Both the position numbers and the translations under genes were made by a program. This document shows positions 8,395 to 16,709 of a stretch of DNA of 64,000 nucleotides, piece by piece (the stretch's first letter is position 1; each line of letters begins with the position of its first letter). The stretch comes from Pseudoxanthomonas sp. PXM01 (GTDB lineage Bacteria; Pseudomonadota; Gammaproteobacteria; Xanthomonadales; Xanthomonadaceae): NCBI RefSeq assembly GCF_014851815.1, contig NZ_JACVAJ010000001.1:1736001-1800000 (forward strand). Reading direction: 5' to 3'. The notes below the pieces were generated by a model. The model ran no database searches, was not told the DNA's origin, and saw only the letters and a list, made by a program, of their open reading frames with translations.

Positions 8395-11313
8395 ATGAAC
8401 CGTTATCCGAATCGCCGGACGACACCGGTTACCGTACTCGCGTTCTCGATCGCCGCCGCATTGCACGCGCCTGCGTTTGCCCAGTCTCAGGACGCGCCTG
8501 CCACGGCGCCCACCACCACCACCGAGCTCGATCGCATCGAAGTGGTCGGGACCTTCCGTGCCAGCCTGGAAAAAGCGCTGGAAGAAAAGCGCTACAGCGC
8601 TGAACAGATCGATGCCGTCGTCGCGGAGGACATCGGCAAGTTCCCCGATCTCAACCTCGCCGAAGCGTTGCAGCGCATTCCCGGCGTCGCGATCGACCGC
8701 GATGCCGGCGAGGGGCGCTCGATCACCGTGCGCGGCCTGGGACAGGACTTCACGCGCGTGCGCATCAATGGGCTGGAGGCGCTCGCCACCACCGGCGGCA
8801 CGGACAGCTCCGGCGGCGCCAACCGCGGACGCGGCTTCGACTTCAATGTGTTCGCCTCCGAGCTCTTCAGCAAGCTGACGGTGCGCAAGACGCAGTCGGC
8901 CCAGGTGGACGAAGGCTCGCTGGGCGCCACCGTCGACCTGCGCGGCGCGCGTCCGTTCGACTATGACGGCTTCACCAGCACCGCCACCGCGCAGATGGGC
9001 TACAACGACCTGTCGAAGCAGTGGGACCCGCGCTTCTCCGCACTGATCAGCAATACGTGGGCGGACGGCAGGTTCGGCGCCCTGCTCTCGGCGGCCTACA
9101 GCGAGCGCAACCTGCTGGAGGAAGGCTACAGCGCGGTGCGCTGGGACAACGGCCCCTCGTCGAACGGCTTCTGCAGTCCCGTTGGCTACACCCCGCAGAA
9201 CAACGCGAACAACAGCGGCCGCGGTACGACGGCACTCAACTGCTCGACCGGCAACCCGCGTCCTGCGAACACGCAGGCCAACAACGATGCCTACCGGCTT
9301 GCGTCCGCCGCGACGACCTTCCATCCGCGACTGCCGCGCTACGGCCGCCTGACCCATCAGCAGGAGCGGCTGGGTGTGACCGCCGCGCTGCAGTTCAAAC
9401 CGACGGATCGCACGTTGCTGAACTTCGATGCGATGTATTCCAAGCTGGATGCGACGCGCCAGGAGGACTTCCTGGAAACCATTTCATTCAGCCGCTCCAA
9501 CGCCCAGGGCGGCAAGTACGAGACGCACGTACGCCAGGCCGAGGTGGATGCGCGAGGCAACCTGGTCTACGGCGTGTTCGACAACGTCGATGTCCGCTCG
9601 GAGTCGCGCTTCGACGAACTGTCCACGGAGTTCAGCCAGTACAGCCTGAGTCTCGAACAGGACATCACCGACCGACTGACGCTCAACGCGATGGTCGGCA
9701 CGTCGACATCGGAGTTCAAGAATCCCGTGCAGACCACGGTGACCTTCGATATCCAGAACCTCGACGGCTACAGCTGGGACTACCGCGGCAACAGCCGGCT
9801 GCCGGTGATCAACTACGGAAGCCTGGATGTGACCAGTCCGGCAGGCTGGGGCTGGATCAGCAGCCCCGCCGCCAACACCACCGGCTCCGAGATCCGCATC
9901 CGCCCGCAGGGCGTCGACAACACCTTCGACACCGGCAAGCTGGACCTCGATTTCGCCATCAACGAGACCTTCACGTTGCGGGGCGGCCTGTCGTACAAGA
10001 AATTCCAGATGGACACCTGGGAGTTCCGCCGCGCCAGCGAAACCGCTGTCCCCGCACTGCCTGCCGGGACGACGCTGGCCGACCTGTCCACGCTGGTCAC
10101 CGGCTTCGGCCGCGGCCTCGATGGCCGCGGGCCGAGCGCATGGCTGATCCCGGACCTCGGCGCGATCGCCAGCCTGTTCGACATCTACTGCAACTGCAAT
10201 ACCGGTGTACCGGGCGGCGACTTCACCCTGAGCAGCATCACCAACGGCAATGCCCGCGGCAACAATCGCAGCATCGGCGAAGAGGACTGGGGCGGCTACC
10301 TGCAGCTGGACTTCAACGCGGACCTGGCAGGACGCCCGTTGCGCGGCAATGTCGGCGTGCGCTACGCCACCACCGACATCGACGCCAGCGGCTACACCTC
10401 GGTGGGCGGCGGCAGTCCGGTGACCGTGACGAACGACTACAAGGACTGGTTGCCGTCACTGAACCTCGCGTGGGAAGTCACCGACGAACTGGTGCTGCGC
10501 TTCGGCGCGGCCAAGGTCATGGCGCGGCCGCAACTGGGCAATCTGTCGCCCGGGGCAGGCGTCACCACTACCGGCACGCCGAACATCCGTGTGGGCAACC
10601 CCTATCTGGACCCGTTCCGTGCCAAGACCTACGACTTCAGCGCCGAGTGGTACTTCGCGGAGGACTCGGTACTGTCGCTGGCCCTGTTCTACAAGGACAT
10701 CGAGACCTACATCCAGGAACTGCGCGAGAACATCGCCTACCGCGACACCGGCCTGCCGCTGGATTGGGTACCGTCGACCTTCTGGGACGTGGAATTCGAC
10801 GTGCGTACGCCGATCAACACACCGGGTGGTCCGCTGAAGGGCTTCGAGCTGAACTACCAGCAGCCGTTCTCGTTCCTGCCCGGCGGATTCCGCCATTTCG
10901 GCGTGCTGCTGAACTACACACACGTGGAGTCGGATATCGACTATGCGGTTCCGGGCAGCTTCCCGGTGACGTACATCGCCAACGACCTGGTCAACCTGTC
11001 GCCCGACTCCTACAACGCCACGCTCTACTACGACAACAACAAGTTCAGCGCGCGCGTATCGACATCGTTCCGCGACGACTACCTGCAACGCGTACCGGGG
11101 CAGAACAACAACGACGTGGAAGGCAAGCGCAGCGCCCGCAGCGTGGATTTCTCCATGTCCTACAAATGGGACGAGCACCTTACCCTCACCTTCGAGGGGC
11201 TGAACCTGACCGACGAGTTCAATGACCAGTACGTGGACTCGGCCGGCGATCGCGCATCGGTCTACCACCACACGGGACGGCAGTACTACGTAGGCGCGCG
11301 GTTCAACTTCTGA
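8395..11313 (+). CDS. TonB-dependent receptor, paralogue of the preceding receptor
   Basis: This 972-residue receptor has a signal peptide ending near AFAQSQ, a TonB-box region (ELDRIEVVGTFRASLEKAL), a plug domain (DIGKFPDLNLAEALQRIPG, VRGLGQDFTRVRING) and a barrel ending YYVGARFNF. The plug is very similar to that of the first receptor. The barrel differs more and has an extra Cys/Asn-rich loop near residues 255-300 (FCSPVGYTPQNNANN), which suggests a related but distinct ligand. ATG 8395 is preceded by GGGAGGGGGA; a longer frame from 8293 covers the operator and is not favoured. It carries the same operator-core 13-mer in its signal-peptide codons. Confidence 0.92.
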   Translation: MNRYPNRRTTPVTVLAFSIAAALHAPAFAQSQDAPATAPTTTTELDRIEVVGTFRASLEKALEEKRYSAEQIDAVVAEDIGKFPDLNLAEALQRIPGVAIDRDAGEGRSITVRGLGQDFTRVRINGLEALATTGGTDSSGGANRGRGFDFNVFASELFSKLTVRKTQSAQVDEGSLGATVDLRGARPFDYDGFTSTATAQMGYNDLSKQWDPRFSALISNTWADGRFGALLSAAYSERNLLEEGYSAVRWDNGPSSNGFCSPVGYTPQNNANNSGRGTTALNCSTGNPRPANTQANNDAYRLASAATTFHPRLPRYGRLTHQQERLGVTAALQFKPTDRTLLNFDAMYSKLDATRQEDFLETISFSRSNAQGGKYETHVRQAEVDARGNLVYGVFDNVDVRSESRFDELSTEFSQYSLSLEQDITDRLTLNAMVGTSTSEFKNPVQTTVTFDIQNLDGYSWDYRGNSRLPVINYGSLDVTSPAGWGWISSPAANTTGSEIRIRPQGVDNTFDTGKLDLDFAINETFTLRGGLSYKKFQMDTWEFRRASETAVPALPAGTTLADLSTLVTGFGRGLDGRGPSAWLIPDLGAIASLFDIYCNCNTGVPGGDFTLSSITNGNARGNNRSIGEEDWGGYLQLDFNADLAGRPLRGNVGVRYATTDIDASGYTSVGGGSPVTVTNDYKDWLPSLNLAWEVTDELVLRFGAAKVMARPQLGNLSPGAGVTTTGTPNIRVGNPYLDPFRAKTYDFSAEWYFAEDSVLSLALFYKDIETYIQELRENIAYRDTGLPLDWVPSTFWDVEFDVRTPINTPGGPLKGFELNYQQPFSFLPGGFRHFGVLLNYTHVESDIDYAVPGSFPVTYIANDLVNLSPDSYNATLYYDNNKFSARVSTSFRDDYLQRVPGQNNNDVEGKRSARSVDFSMSYKWDEHLTLTFEGLNLTDEFNDQYVDSAGDRASVYHHTGRQYYVGARFNF
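8421..8433 (+). promoter_or_regulatory. Intragenic operator-core copy in second receptor
   Basis: GACACCGGTTACC occurs here, centred 135 bp from the centre of the upstream operator at 8285-8300. The arrangement matches that of the first receptor. The Val codon is GTT, an uncommon choice beside the GTC/GTG used in neighbouring codons, which hints at selection on the DNA itself. Confidence 0.4.
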
Positions 11314-11319
11314 CCGCAA

Positions 11320-11350
11320 AGGTCGGACGCACGCTCGGTGCGTCCGACCT
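11320..11350 (+). terminator. Strong hairpin after second receptor
   Basis: A 12-bp perfect stem (AGGTCGGACGCA and its complement) with a 7-base loop starts a few bases after the receptor stop. Only a short GTTT follows, so it may terminate weakly or protect the 3' end. Confidence 0.55.
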
Positions 11351-11476
11351 GTTTCCTGCCGCAACCCGGGACGCGGCATCCAGGCCCGTTCGCGACCCAA
11401 GGGTGCACCCTGCCACTCCACCTTGCTGGTCGCCCCTTGACCACTTACCGACTGCATCGCCAGCCCGACAGACGAA

Positions 11477-11498
11477 GGGCCCACCTCACGGCGGGCCC
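11477..11498 (-). terminator. Hairpin downstream of PL1 pectate lyase
   Basis: Read on the minus strand, GGGCCCGCC-GTGA-GGTGGGCCC forms a 9-bp stem about 45 bp after the lyase stop. A weak TTCGTCT follows. It faces the receptor gene convergently. Confidence 0.45.
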
Positions 11499-11541
11499 CT
11501 CATGTCATGTGTCATCGTCGGCCGTGCCGACGCAGCGCAGG

Positions 11542-12888
11542 TCAGCGCAGCGGTTCACCGCGCGGATAGCCGGCCAGCGGCTCCATCACGTCGAGATTCC
11601 ATTCGCTTTCGACGAACGGCTTGCGTGCTTCCTTGTACTGGGGATAGCCGCCGACCTGCTCTTGGCTGTCGATGATCTCGCCGCGTCCCTCGATGACATC
11701 GGCCACGATGCGGCGATCGATCAGGTCGCGGTTCCAGGGCGTGGCGCCGACGGTTTCGATGACTGCGTCCTGTACCTTGCCCGATGGCAGCAGCGTGACG
11801 CCGAACGGCAGTGCGGGCGCCGTCTTCACGCGGTTAAGCCTGGCGGGTGCCGTGGTGTAGCTTCCTGTCTCCTGGATGCTCTTGTTGCCCATGCGATCGA
11901 CGACGAGATTGTCCTGTGCAAACAGGTCGAGGTCGCCGGATCCGCCGATCATCACGAACGCCAGCGGCTCGGTCGACTTGCCGGCACGCATGACGTTGCC
12001 GCGCACCACCATCTCGCCCTTCGAATACGGATGGCCCAGCCATTCTTCGGCGATCAGGTTGTAGTGGATGGCACGCTGGCCGGGGTTGTAGATCAGGTTG
12101 TTGATCACCTGGCCGCGCGCGCCGCCCTTGAACAGCGGGCTGCGCTCGTAGTTGTGCGCGTAGAGGTTGCCGACGATCAGCACCTCGTTGACATGGTCGT
12201 GGATCAGCGAGCCTTTGGAATGCTCGCCCTTGGGATGGGTGGAATGCGCCAGGCCTTCGCTGACGATGTTGTTGCTGTAGGTGATCCGACGCGACGCATT
12301 GGCCATCCACTCGGCTTCGTTCTCGCCGTGGAAGCGCGTGCTGGACGCACTGAGGTTCTCGTCGGTCGCCCAGGTGAGGGAGCAGTGGTCGACGATGACG
12401 TCGTGTGCACCCCGTACCGTCGTGATGGCATCGATGTCGCCGGAACGCTTCGGCATGCCGCCGTCGCCCGGACGGATGCGGATGTGGCGGATCACCACAT
12501 CATGCGTGGCGATCGTCAACCCGCCCTTGATGATGGTGACGCCGGGATGCGGCGCGGTCTGTCCGGCAATGGTCAGGAACGGCTCGGTGATGCGCAGCTC
12601 CTTCATCCCGAGGTCGATCACACCACCCACTTCGAACACCACGATGCGCGGTCCCTTGCCCGTCACCGCTTCCTTGAACGAGCCGGGGCCGTCGGCCGCC
12701 AGACTGGTCACGCGGACGATCTTGCCGCCCCGACCACCGGGCGTATGAGCGGCTGCGCCCTGCGCGCCAGGGAAAGCCAGCGTCTGCGCGTCGGCCGCGA
12801 TCGCTGGAATCGTGGCAAACGCCAGCACCAGGGCGGCCAGGCCGCGGGTCAGCCCGCCGATTCGCGCGGGGAAACGGATATGAAGCAT
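11542..12888 (-). CDS. Secreted pectate lyase, PL1 family
   Basis: The 448-residue protein has an N-terminal signal peptide (about 1-31, ending AIAAD). Next comes the parallel beta-helix pattern of polysaccharide lyase family 1: FPGAQGAAAHTPGGRGGKIV at 39-58, GSFKEAV, then IRHIRIRPGD near 133-142 and VIVDHCSLTWATDENLS at 164-180. The last matches the conserved lyase block with the Ca2+-binding acidic residue. Family members cleave polygalacturonate by beta-elimination, giving 4,5-unsaturated oligomers. ATG 12888 follows GGGAGGGAG. It is divergent from the hydratase/TRAP operon and shares the intergenic operator at 12958-12974. An export site in the periplasm or outside is inferred. Confidence 0.87.
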   Translation of the reverse strand: MLHIRFPARIGGLTRGLAALVLAFATIPAIAADAQTLAFPGAQGAAAHTPGGRGGKIVRVTSLAADGPGSFKEAVTGKGPRIVVFEVGGVIDLGMKELRITEPFLTIAGQTAPHPGVTIIKGGLTIATHDVVIRHIRIRPGDGGMPKRSGDIDAITTVRGAHDVIVDHCSLTWATDENLSASSTRFHGENEAEWMANASRRITYSNNIVSEGLAHSTHPKGEHSKGSLIHDHVNEVLIVGNLYAHNYERSPLFKGGARGQVINNLIYNPGQRAIHYNLIAEEWLGHPYSKGEMVVRGNVMRAGKSTEPLAFVMIGGSGDLDLFAQDNLVVDRMGNKSIQETGSYTTAPARLNRVKTAPALPFGVTLLPSGKVQDAVIETVGATPWNRDLIDRRIVADVIEGRGEIIDSQEQVGGYPQYKEARKPFVESEWNLDVMEPLAGYPRGEPLR

Positions 12889-12952
12889 TGGCTCCCTCCC
12901 AGGAGTGGATCGATGCATCGTGGCATCGGGATGGATTTTGCGGCAGTGCACA

Positions 12953-12981
12953 TTGTCAATGACACCGGTTTACCATATACA
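12953..12981 (+). promoter_or_regulatory. Promoter for hydratase-TRAP-lyase operon
   Basis: TTGTCA (12953-12958), an exact 17-bp spacer and TATACA (12976-12981) give a good sigma70 match. The operator-like sequence fills the spacer, so repressor and polymerase would compete directly. The hydratase start is about 60 bp downstream. Confidence 0.6.
12958..12974 (+). promoter_or_regulatory. LacI-type operator candidate between divergent lyase and hydratase genes
   Basis: AATGACACCGGTTTACC differs from the kduI site only by one extra T in the right half. It lies between the divergent PL1 and hydratase/TRAP units and could control both. Confidence 0.6.
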
Positions 12982-13039
12982 GGCCATCAGCCTGCACTGT
13001 CACTCGGCGGTGCAACAAAACCCAGCGGGGAGAACCCAC

Positions 13040-13897
13040 TTGAGTAACGACCAAAGCACCCTCGACGCCGCACGTGCGGCGGCCCCCACGTTGGCCGCCA
13101 TCGCGGACAGCTTTGTCGGTGCGCGCCGCCAAGGCCGCGCTTTGCCGGGTTTTCCCGGCGAGATTCCGGACGACCTGGTCACCGCCTACCGCGTGCAGGA
13201 CATGGCCATCGCCAAGTGGCCGGACCAGGTGGTGGGCTGGAAGGTCGGCTTCATCGCACCCGAGCGGCGCGACGCGTCCGGCGATGAGCGGCTGCTGGGC
13301 CCGATCTTCGCGCGGCAACTGCAGATGACCACCGGTGGTCAATCTGCCTTTCAGGTTTTCGAAGGCGGCTTCGGCGCGGTGGAAGCGGAGTATGTGCTGC
13401 GTCTGGACGCGGATGCGCCAGCCGACAAGACCGACTGGACCCCCGAGGAAGCTGCTGCCGTCCCGTCCACACTGTTCATCGGCATGGAAGTGGCGAGCAG
13501 CCCACTGGCGACGATCAACCAGCTGGGTCCCCGCGTGGTCGTATCGGACTTCGGCAACAACAACGGGCTGGTCGTGGGTCCCGAAATTCCCGTCTGGGCC
13601 GAGCGCAGCGATGCCTCGCTGACGTGCTCCACCTGGATCGACGGCCGTCAGGTCGGTCAGGGCGGCGCCACCACGTTGCCCGGCGGCCTGCGTGCAGCCT
13701 TTGCGTTCGCCCTGTCGCGGTCGGCGCGGCGCGGTCGGCCTCTCAAGGCCGGTGACCTGATCGCTACGGGCAACGCCACCGGCATCCACGACATCCTGCC
13801 GGGCCAGCAGGCCCGTATCGACTTCGACGGGCATGGCAGCATCGAATGCCTGGCCACGGCGGCGACCCCGAGGGACGAAGGAGACTGGCGCGCATGA
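13040..13897 (+). CDS. 2-keto-4-pentenoate hydratase-like protein (FAH superfamily)
   Basis: The 285-residue protein carries the MhpD/HpaH-type pattern: VGWKVGFIAP near 68-77, EAEYVLRLD near 118-126 with the paired acidic metal ligands, and a C-terminal GDLIATGNATGIHDILPGQQA. The family adds water to 2-hydroxy-alkadienoates or related unsaturated keto acids. The start is probably TTG 13040, since GGGGAGA lies 7 bases upstream. It heads an operon with the TRAP genes and the PL10 lyase; the next gene starts within its stop (ATGATGA). In a pectin locus the substrate is probably an unsaturated or deoxy keto-sugar acid, but nothing in the sequence proves this. Confidence 0.75.
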   Translation: MSNDQSTLDAARAAAPTLAAIADSFVGARRQGRALPGFPGEIPDDLVTAYRVQDMAIAKWPDQVVGWKVGFIAPERRDASGDERLLGPIFARQLQMTTGGQSAFQVFEGGFGAVEAEYVLRLDADAPADKTDWTPEEAAAVPSTLFIGMEVASSPLATINQLGPRVVVSDFGNNNGLVVGPEIPVWAERSDASLTCSTWIDGRQVGQGGATTLPGGLRAAFAFALSRSARRGRPLKAGDLIATGNATGIHDILPGQQARIDFDGHGSIECLATAATPRDEGDWRA

Positions 13898-14889
13898 TGA
13901 ACCGTCGTCGTTTTCTCGGCGCCGGTCTGGGTGCCGCCGCTGCCCTGCCGTTGCTGGGCGGCCGTGTCCTGGCCGACGAAGGCCGGCACGTGCTCACCGC
14001 GACCGACGTGCACGTGAAGGACTACCCGACCGTCGAAGCCGTGCAATGGATCGGCGACACCCTGGCGCGCGAAACCGGCGGTCGCGTGACGCTGCGCCAG
14101 TACCACTCCGGCCAGTTGGGTCGCGAATCCGAAGCCATCGACATGGCGCGCTTCGGCGCCATCGACATCACCCGCGTCTACGCCGGCGCACTGAACAATG
14201 CGTTCCCGCTGACCCAGGCGCTCTGCCTGCCCTACGTCTTCGATTCCGTGCCGCACATGCGGCGCGCGATGGACGGCGGTGTCGGCCAGGCGGTGCTCGA
14301 CGGCTTCGCGCGGCGTGGCCTGGTCGGCCTCGCCATCTATGATTCCGGCGCGCGTTGCTTCTACAACACCAAGCATGCCATCCGCACGCCCGCCGACCTG
14401 CACGGCCTGAAGATCCGCGTGCCGGTGTCCGACATCTTCATCCGCATGCTGCGCCTGTTCGGCGCCAATCCCACGCCACTGTCGCTGGGCGAAGTGTTCT
14501 CCGGCCTTGAGACCCGCATGATCGACGGTGCCGAGAACAACATCCGCAGCTTCCATTCCAGCCGCCACTTCGAGGCGGCCCATTACTGGTCGCAGACCAA
14601 CCATTCGTATGCACCGGATGTCCTGCTGGTGTCGCAGCGCACGCTGGACGGCCTGCAGGCTCGCGACCGCGAACTGCTGATCGAGACCGCGAAGCAATCG
14701 GTCGGCGTGATGCGGACGCTGTGGGACGCTTCCGAAGCCAAGGCAAGGGAAGCCGTGTTCGCCGCGGGGGTGAAGCACAACGAAGCGGACCTCGCTGCGT
14801 TCGCGCATGCATCGCAGCCACTGCTGTCCGAATACCGCAAAGACCCGGCGATCGACACGCTGTACCGCCGCATCCGCGACCTGGCCTGA
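13894..14889 (+). CDS. TRAP transporter solute-binding protein, DctP family
   Basis: The 331-residue periplasmic receptor binds an acidic sugar or keto acid and hands it to the TRAP permease. A signal peptide with a twin-arginine look (NRRRFLGAGLGAAAALPLL, residues 3-21) suggests Tat export. The DctP fold is visible: VQWIGDTLARETGGRVTLRQ, QYHSGQLGRESEAIDM, LHGLKIRVPVSDIF near 170 and ETRMIDGAENNI near 210. The last two hold the Arg and Asn/Glu region that clamps the ligand carboxylate. Its ATG overlaps the hydratase stop. The DctQ gene begins 9 bp after its stop. With the kdu genes, a uronate such as galacturonate or an unsaturated dimer is the likely ligand. Confidence 0.9.
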   Translation: MMNRRRFLGAGLGAAAALPLLGGRVLADEGRHVLTATDVHVKDYPTVEAVQWIGDTLARETGGRVTLRQYHSGQLGRESEAIDMARFGAIDITRVYAGALNNAFPLTQALCLPYVFDSVPHMRRAMDGGVGQAVLDGFARRGLVGLAIYDSGARCFYNTKHAIRTPADLHGLKIRVPVSDIFIRMLRLFGANPTPLSLGEVFSGLETRMIDGAENNIRSFHSSRHFEAAHYWSQTNHSYAPDVLLVSQRTLDGLQARDRELLIETAKQSVGVMRTLWDASEAKAREAVFAAGVKHNEADLAAFAHASQPLLSEYRKDPAIDTLYRRIRDLA

Positions 14890-14898
14890 GAACCGACG

Positions 14899-15417
14899 AT
14901 GTCCGAAGAATCCACGCCGCCTCCCGCCACGCCCCTGCAGCGGGCCATGGACCTGCTCTCCAATACGGCCATCGCCGTCGCCGTCATCGCCCTGCTTGGC
15001 CTGGTGGTCGTGCAGGGCTGGCAGGTGATCGCCCGCTACGTCATCAACGACTCACCGAGCTGGACCGAACCGGTCACCGTGCTGCTGCTGACCACCGCCA
15101 TGAGCCTGGGCGCAGCGGCCGGCGTGCACACGAACCGGCACTTCGGTTTCTTCCTGCTGGCAGACGCCGTGGGTCCGCGCGTCAGGACGCTGCTGCATGC
15201 CCTGTCGCCGCTGGTGATCGCCGCCATCGGCACGGTGATGGCCTACTGGGGCGCGGTGCTGCTGCTGGATGGCCTGGATATCCGCATCGCAGGCGCGCCC
15301 ATGCCGCAGAGCATCGGCTACCTGCCGCTGTCGATCGGCGGCGTACTGATGGTGGTGTTCGCCCTGTATCGACTGCTCCTGGTGCTGCGCGCGCCGCTGA
15401 CCGACGAGGCCCGCTGA
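14899..15417 (+). CDS. TRAP transporter small permease, DctQ family
   Basis: The 172-residue protein has four membrane segments, about residues 22-46, 55-74, 92-115 and 135-158. It carries the typical WQVIARYVINDSPSWTEPVT motif after the first helix. DctQ proteins scaffold the large permease in the inner membrane and are needed for Na+-driven uptake. It lies between the binding protein and DctM with only a few bases on either side, as in standard TRAP operons. Confidence 0.88.
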   Translation: MSEESTPPPATPLQRAMDLLSNTAIAVAVIALLGLVVVQGWQVIARYVINDSPSWTEPVTVLLLTTAMSLGAAAGVHTNRHFGFFLLADAVGPRVRTLLHALSPLVIAAIGTVMAYWGAVLLLDGLDIRIAGAPMPQSIGYLPLSIGGVLMVVFALYRLLLVLRAPLTDEAR

Positions 15418-15420
15418 CCC

Positions 15421-16704
15421 ATGGCGATCACCCTGCTCTTCTCCGTCTTCGCCATCCTGCTGCTGGTCGGCGTGCCCGTCGCGTATGCGTTGGCCGCCGC
15501 GTCGCTGGCGACCCTGCTCTATCTCGATCTGCCCAGCATCGTCCTGGTGCAGCAGATCTCGTCGGGCACCGGCTCGGCGTCGCTGATCGCCATCCCGCTC
15601 TTCATCTTCGCCGGCGAGATCATGCTGCGCGGTGGCATCTCCGAGCGGCTGATCAGCCTGGCGGCCTCGCTGGTGGGTCGGCTGCGTGGCGGCCTGGGCC
15701 AGGTCAGCATCCTGTCGTCGCTGTTCTTCGGCGGCGTGTCGGGTTCGGCCATCGCCGACGTCTCGGCGGTGGGCGGCACGATGATCCCGCAGATGGTCAA
15801 GCGGGGTTACGACCGCGACTTTGCCGTCAACGTCAGCATCACCGCAGCGCTGGTGGCGTTGCTGGTGCCGCCCTCCCACAACCTGATCCTGTTCTCCGCC
15901 GCCGCCGGCGGCGGTCTCTCCATCGCCGACCTGTTCGCCGCCGGCATCGTGCCCGCACTGCTGATGACGGCCGTGCTGATGGTCACGGGCTGGGCAGTGG
16001 CTCGCAGGCGCGGTTACGGCACCGAGCCGTTCCCGGGCATGCGGGCGGTGATGCTGCGCCTGGTGGCCGCGCTGCCGGGACTGGGTCTGGTCGGCCTGAT
16101 CTTCTTCGGTATCCGGGCCGGCATCTTCACCGCCGTCGAGAGCGCCGCGATCGCCGTGGTTTATGCGCTGCTGGTGACGAGCGTCCTCTACCGCCAGCTG
16201 TCGCTGAAGGAGTTCTTCGCCACGGTGACGCATGCGGCACGCACGACCGGCGTGATCCTGTTCGTGATCGCCACCGCTGCGGTGTTCGGCTGGCTGCTGG
16301 CCTACCTGCAGGTGCCGGCAGCGGCAGTCGATGCGTTGCAGTCCATCGCCCACAGCAAGTACACCGTATTGCTGCTGATCGTGCTGATACTGCTGTTGCT
16401 GGGCACCTTCATGGACCTGGCCCCGATGATCCTGATCTGCACGCCGATCTTCCTGCCGGTGGCGCGCGCCTACGGCATCGATCCGATCCATTTCGGCCTG
16501 GTGCTGGTACTGACCGGCGGTCTGGGACTGGTGACGCCACCAGTGGGCTCGGTGCTGTTCATCGGCACGGCGATAGGCAAGATCACCATCGCGCAGAGCA
16601 TGCGCACGATCTGGCCGTTCTGGCTGGCCGGTCTTGCCGTCCTGCTGGTGGTGACCCTGTTCCCCGAACTGTCGCTGTGGCTGCCGCGGGCATTGAAGGG
16701 ATGA
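15421..16704 (+). CDS. TRAP transporter large permease, DctM family
   Basis: The 427-residue protein has about 12 membrane helices. Family motifs include FIFAGEIMLRGGISERLISLA near 60-80, LFFGGVSGSAIADVSAVGG near 101-119 and the late LVTPPVGSVLFIGTAIG. It is the transporting subunit of the tripartite system. It starts 3 bp after DctQ. Its stop overlaps an in-frame ATG of the PL10 lyase gene (ATGA at 16701), so uptake and lyase genes are coupled. Confidence 0.92.
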   Translation: MAITLLFSVFAILLLVGVPVAYALAAASLATLLYLDLPSIVLVQQISSGTGSASLIAIPLFIFAGEIMLRGGISERLISLAASLVGRLRGGLGQVSILSSLFFGGVSGSAIADVSAVGGTMIPQMVKRGYDRDFAVNVSITAALVALLVPPSHNLILFSAAAGGGLSIADLFAAGIVPALLMTAVLMVTGWAVARRRGYGTEPFPGMRAVMLRLVAALPGLGLVGLIFFGIRAGIFTAVESAAIAVVYALLVTSVLYRQLSLKEFFATVTHAARTTGVILFVIATAAVFGWLLAYLQVPAAAVDALQSIAHSKYTVLLLIVLILLLLGTFMDLAPMILICTPIFLPVARAYGIDPIHFGLVLVLTGGLGLVTPPVGSVLFIGTAIGKITIAQSMRTIWPFWLAGLAVLLVVTLFPELSLWLPRALKG

Positions 16705-16709
16705 CGTCC

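Noticed and set aside
10196-10213. TACCGGTGTACC inside the second receptor
   Set aside because: The flanks do not fit the operator and its position deep in the barrel codons suggests chance.
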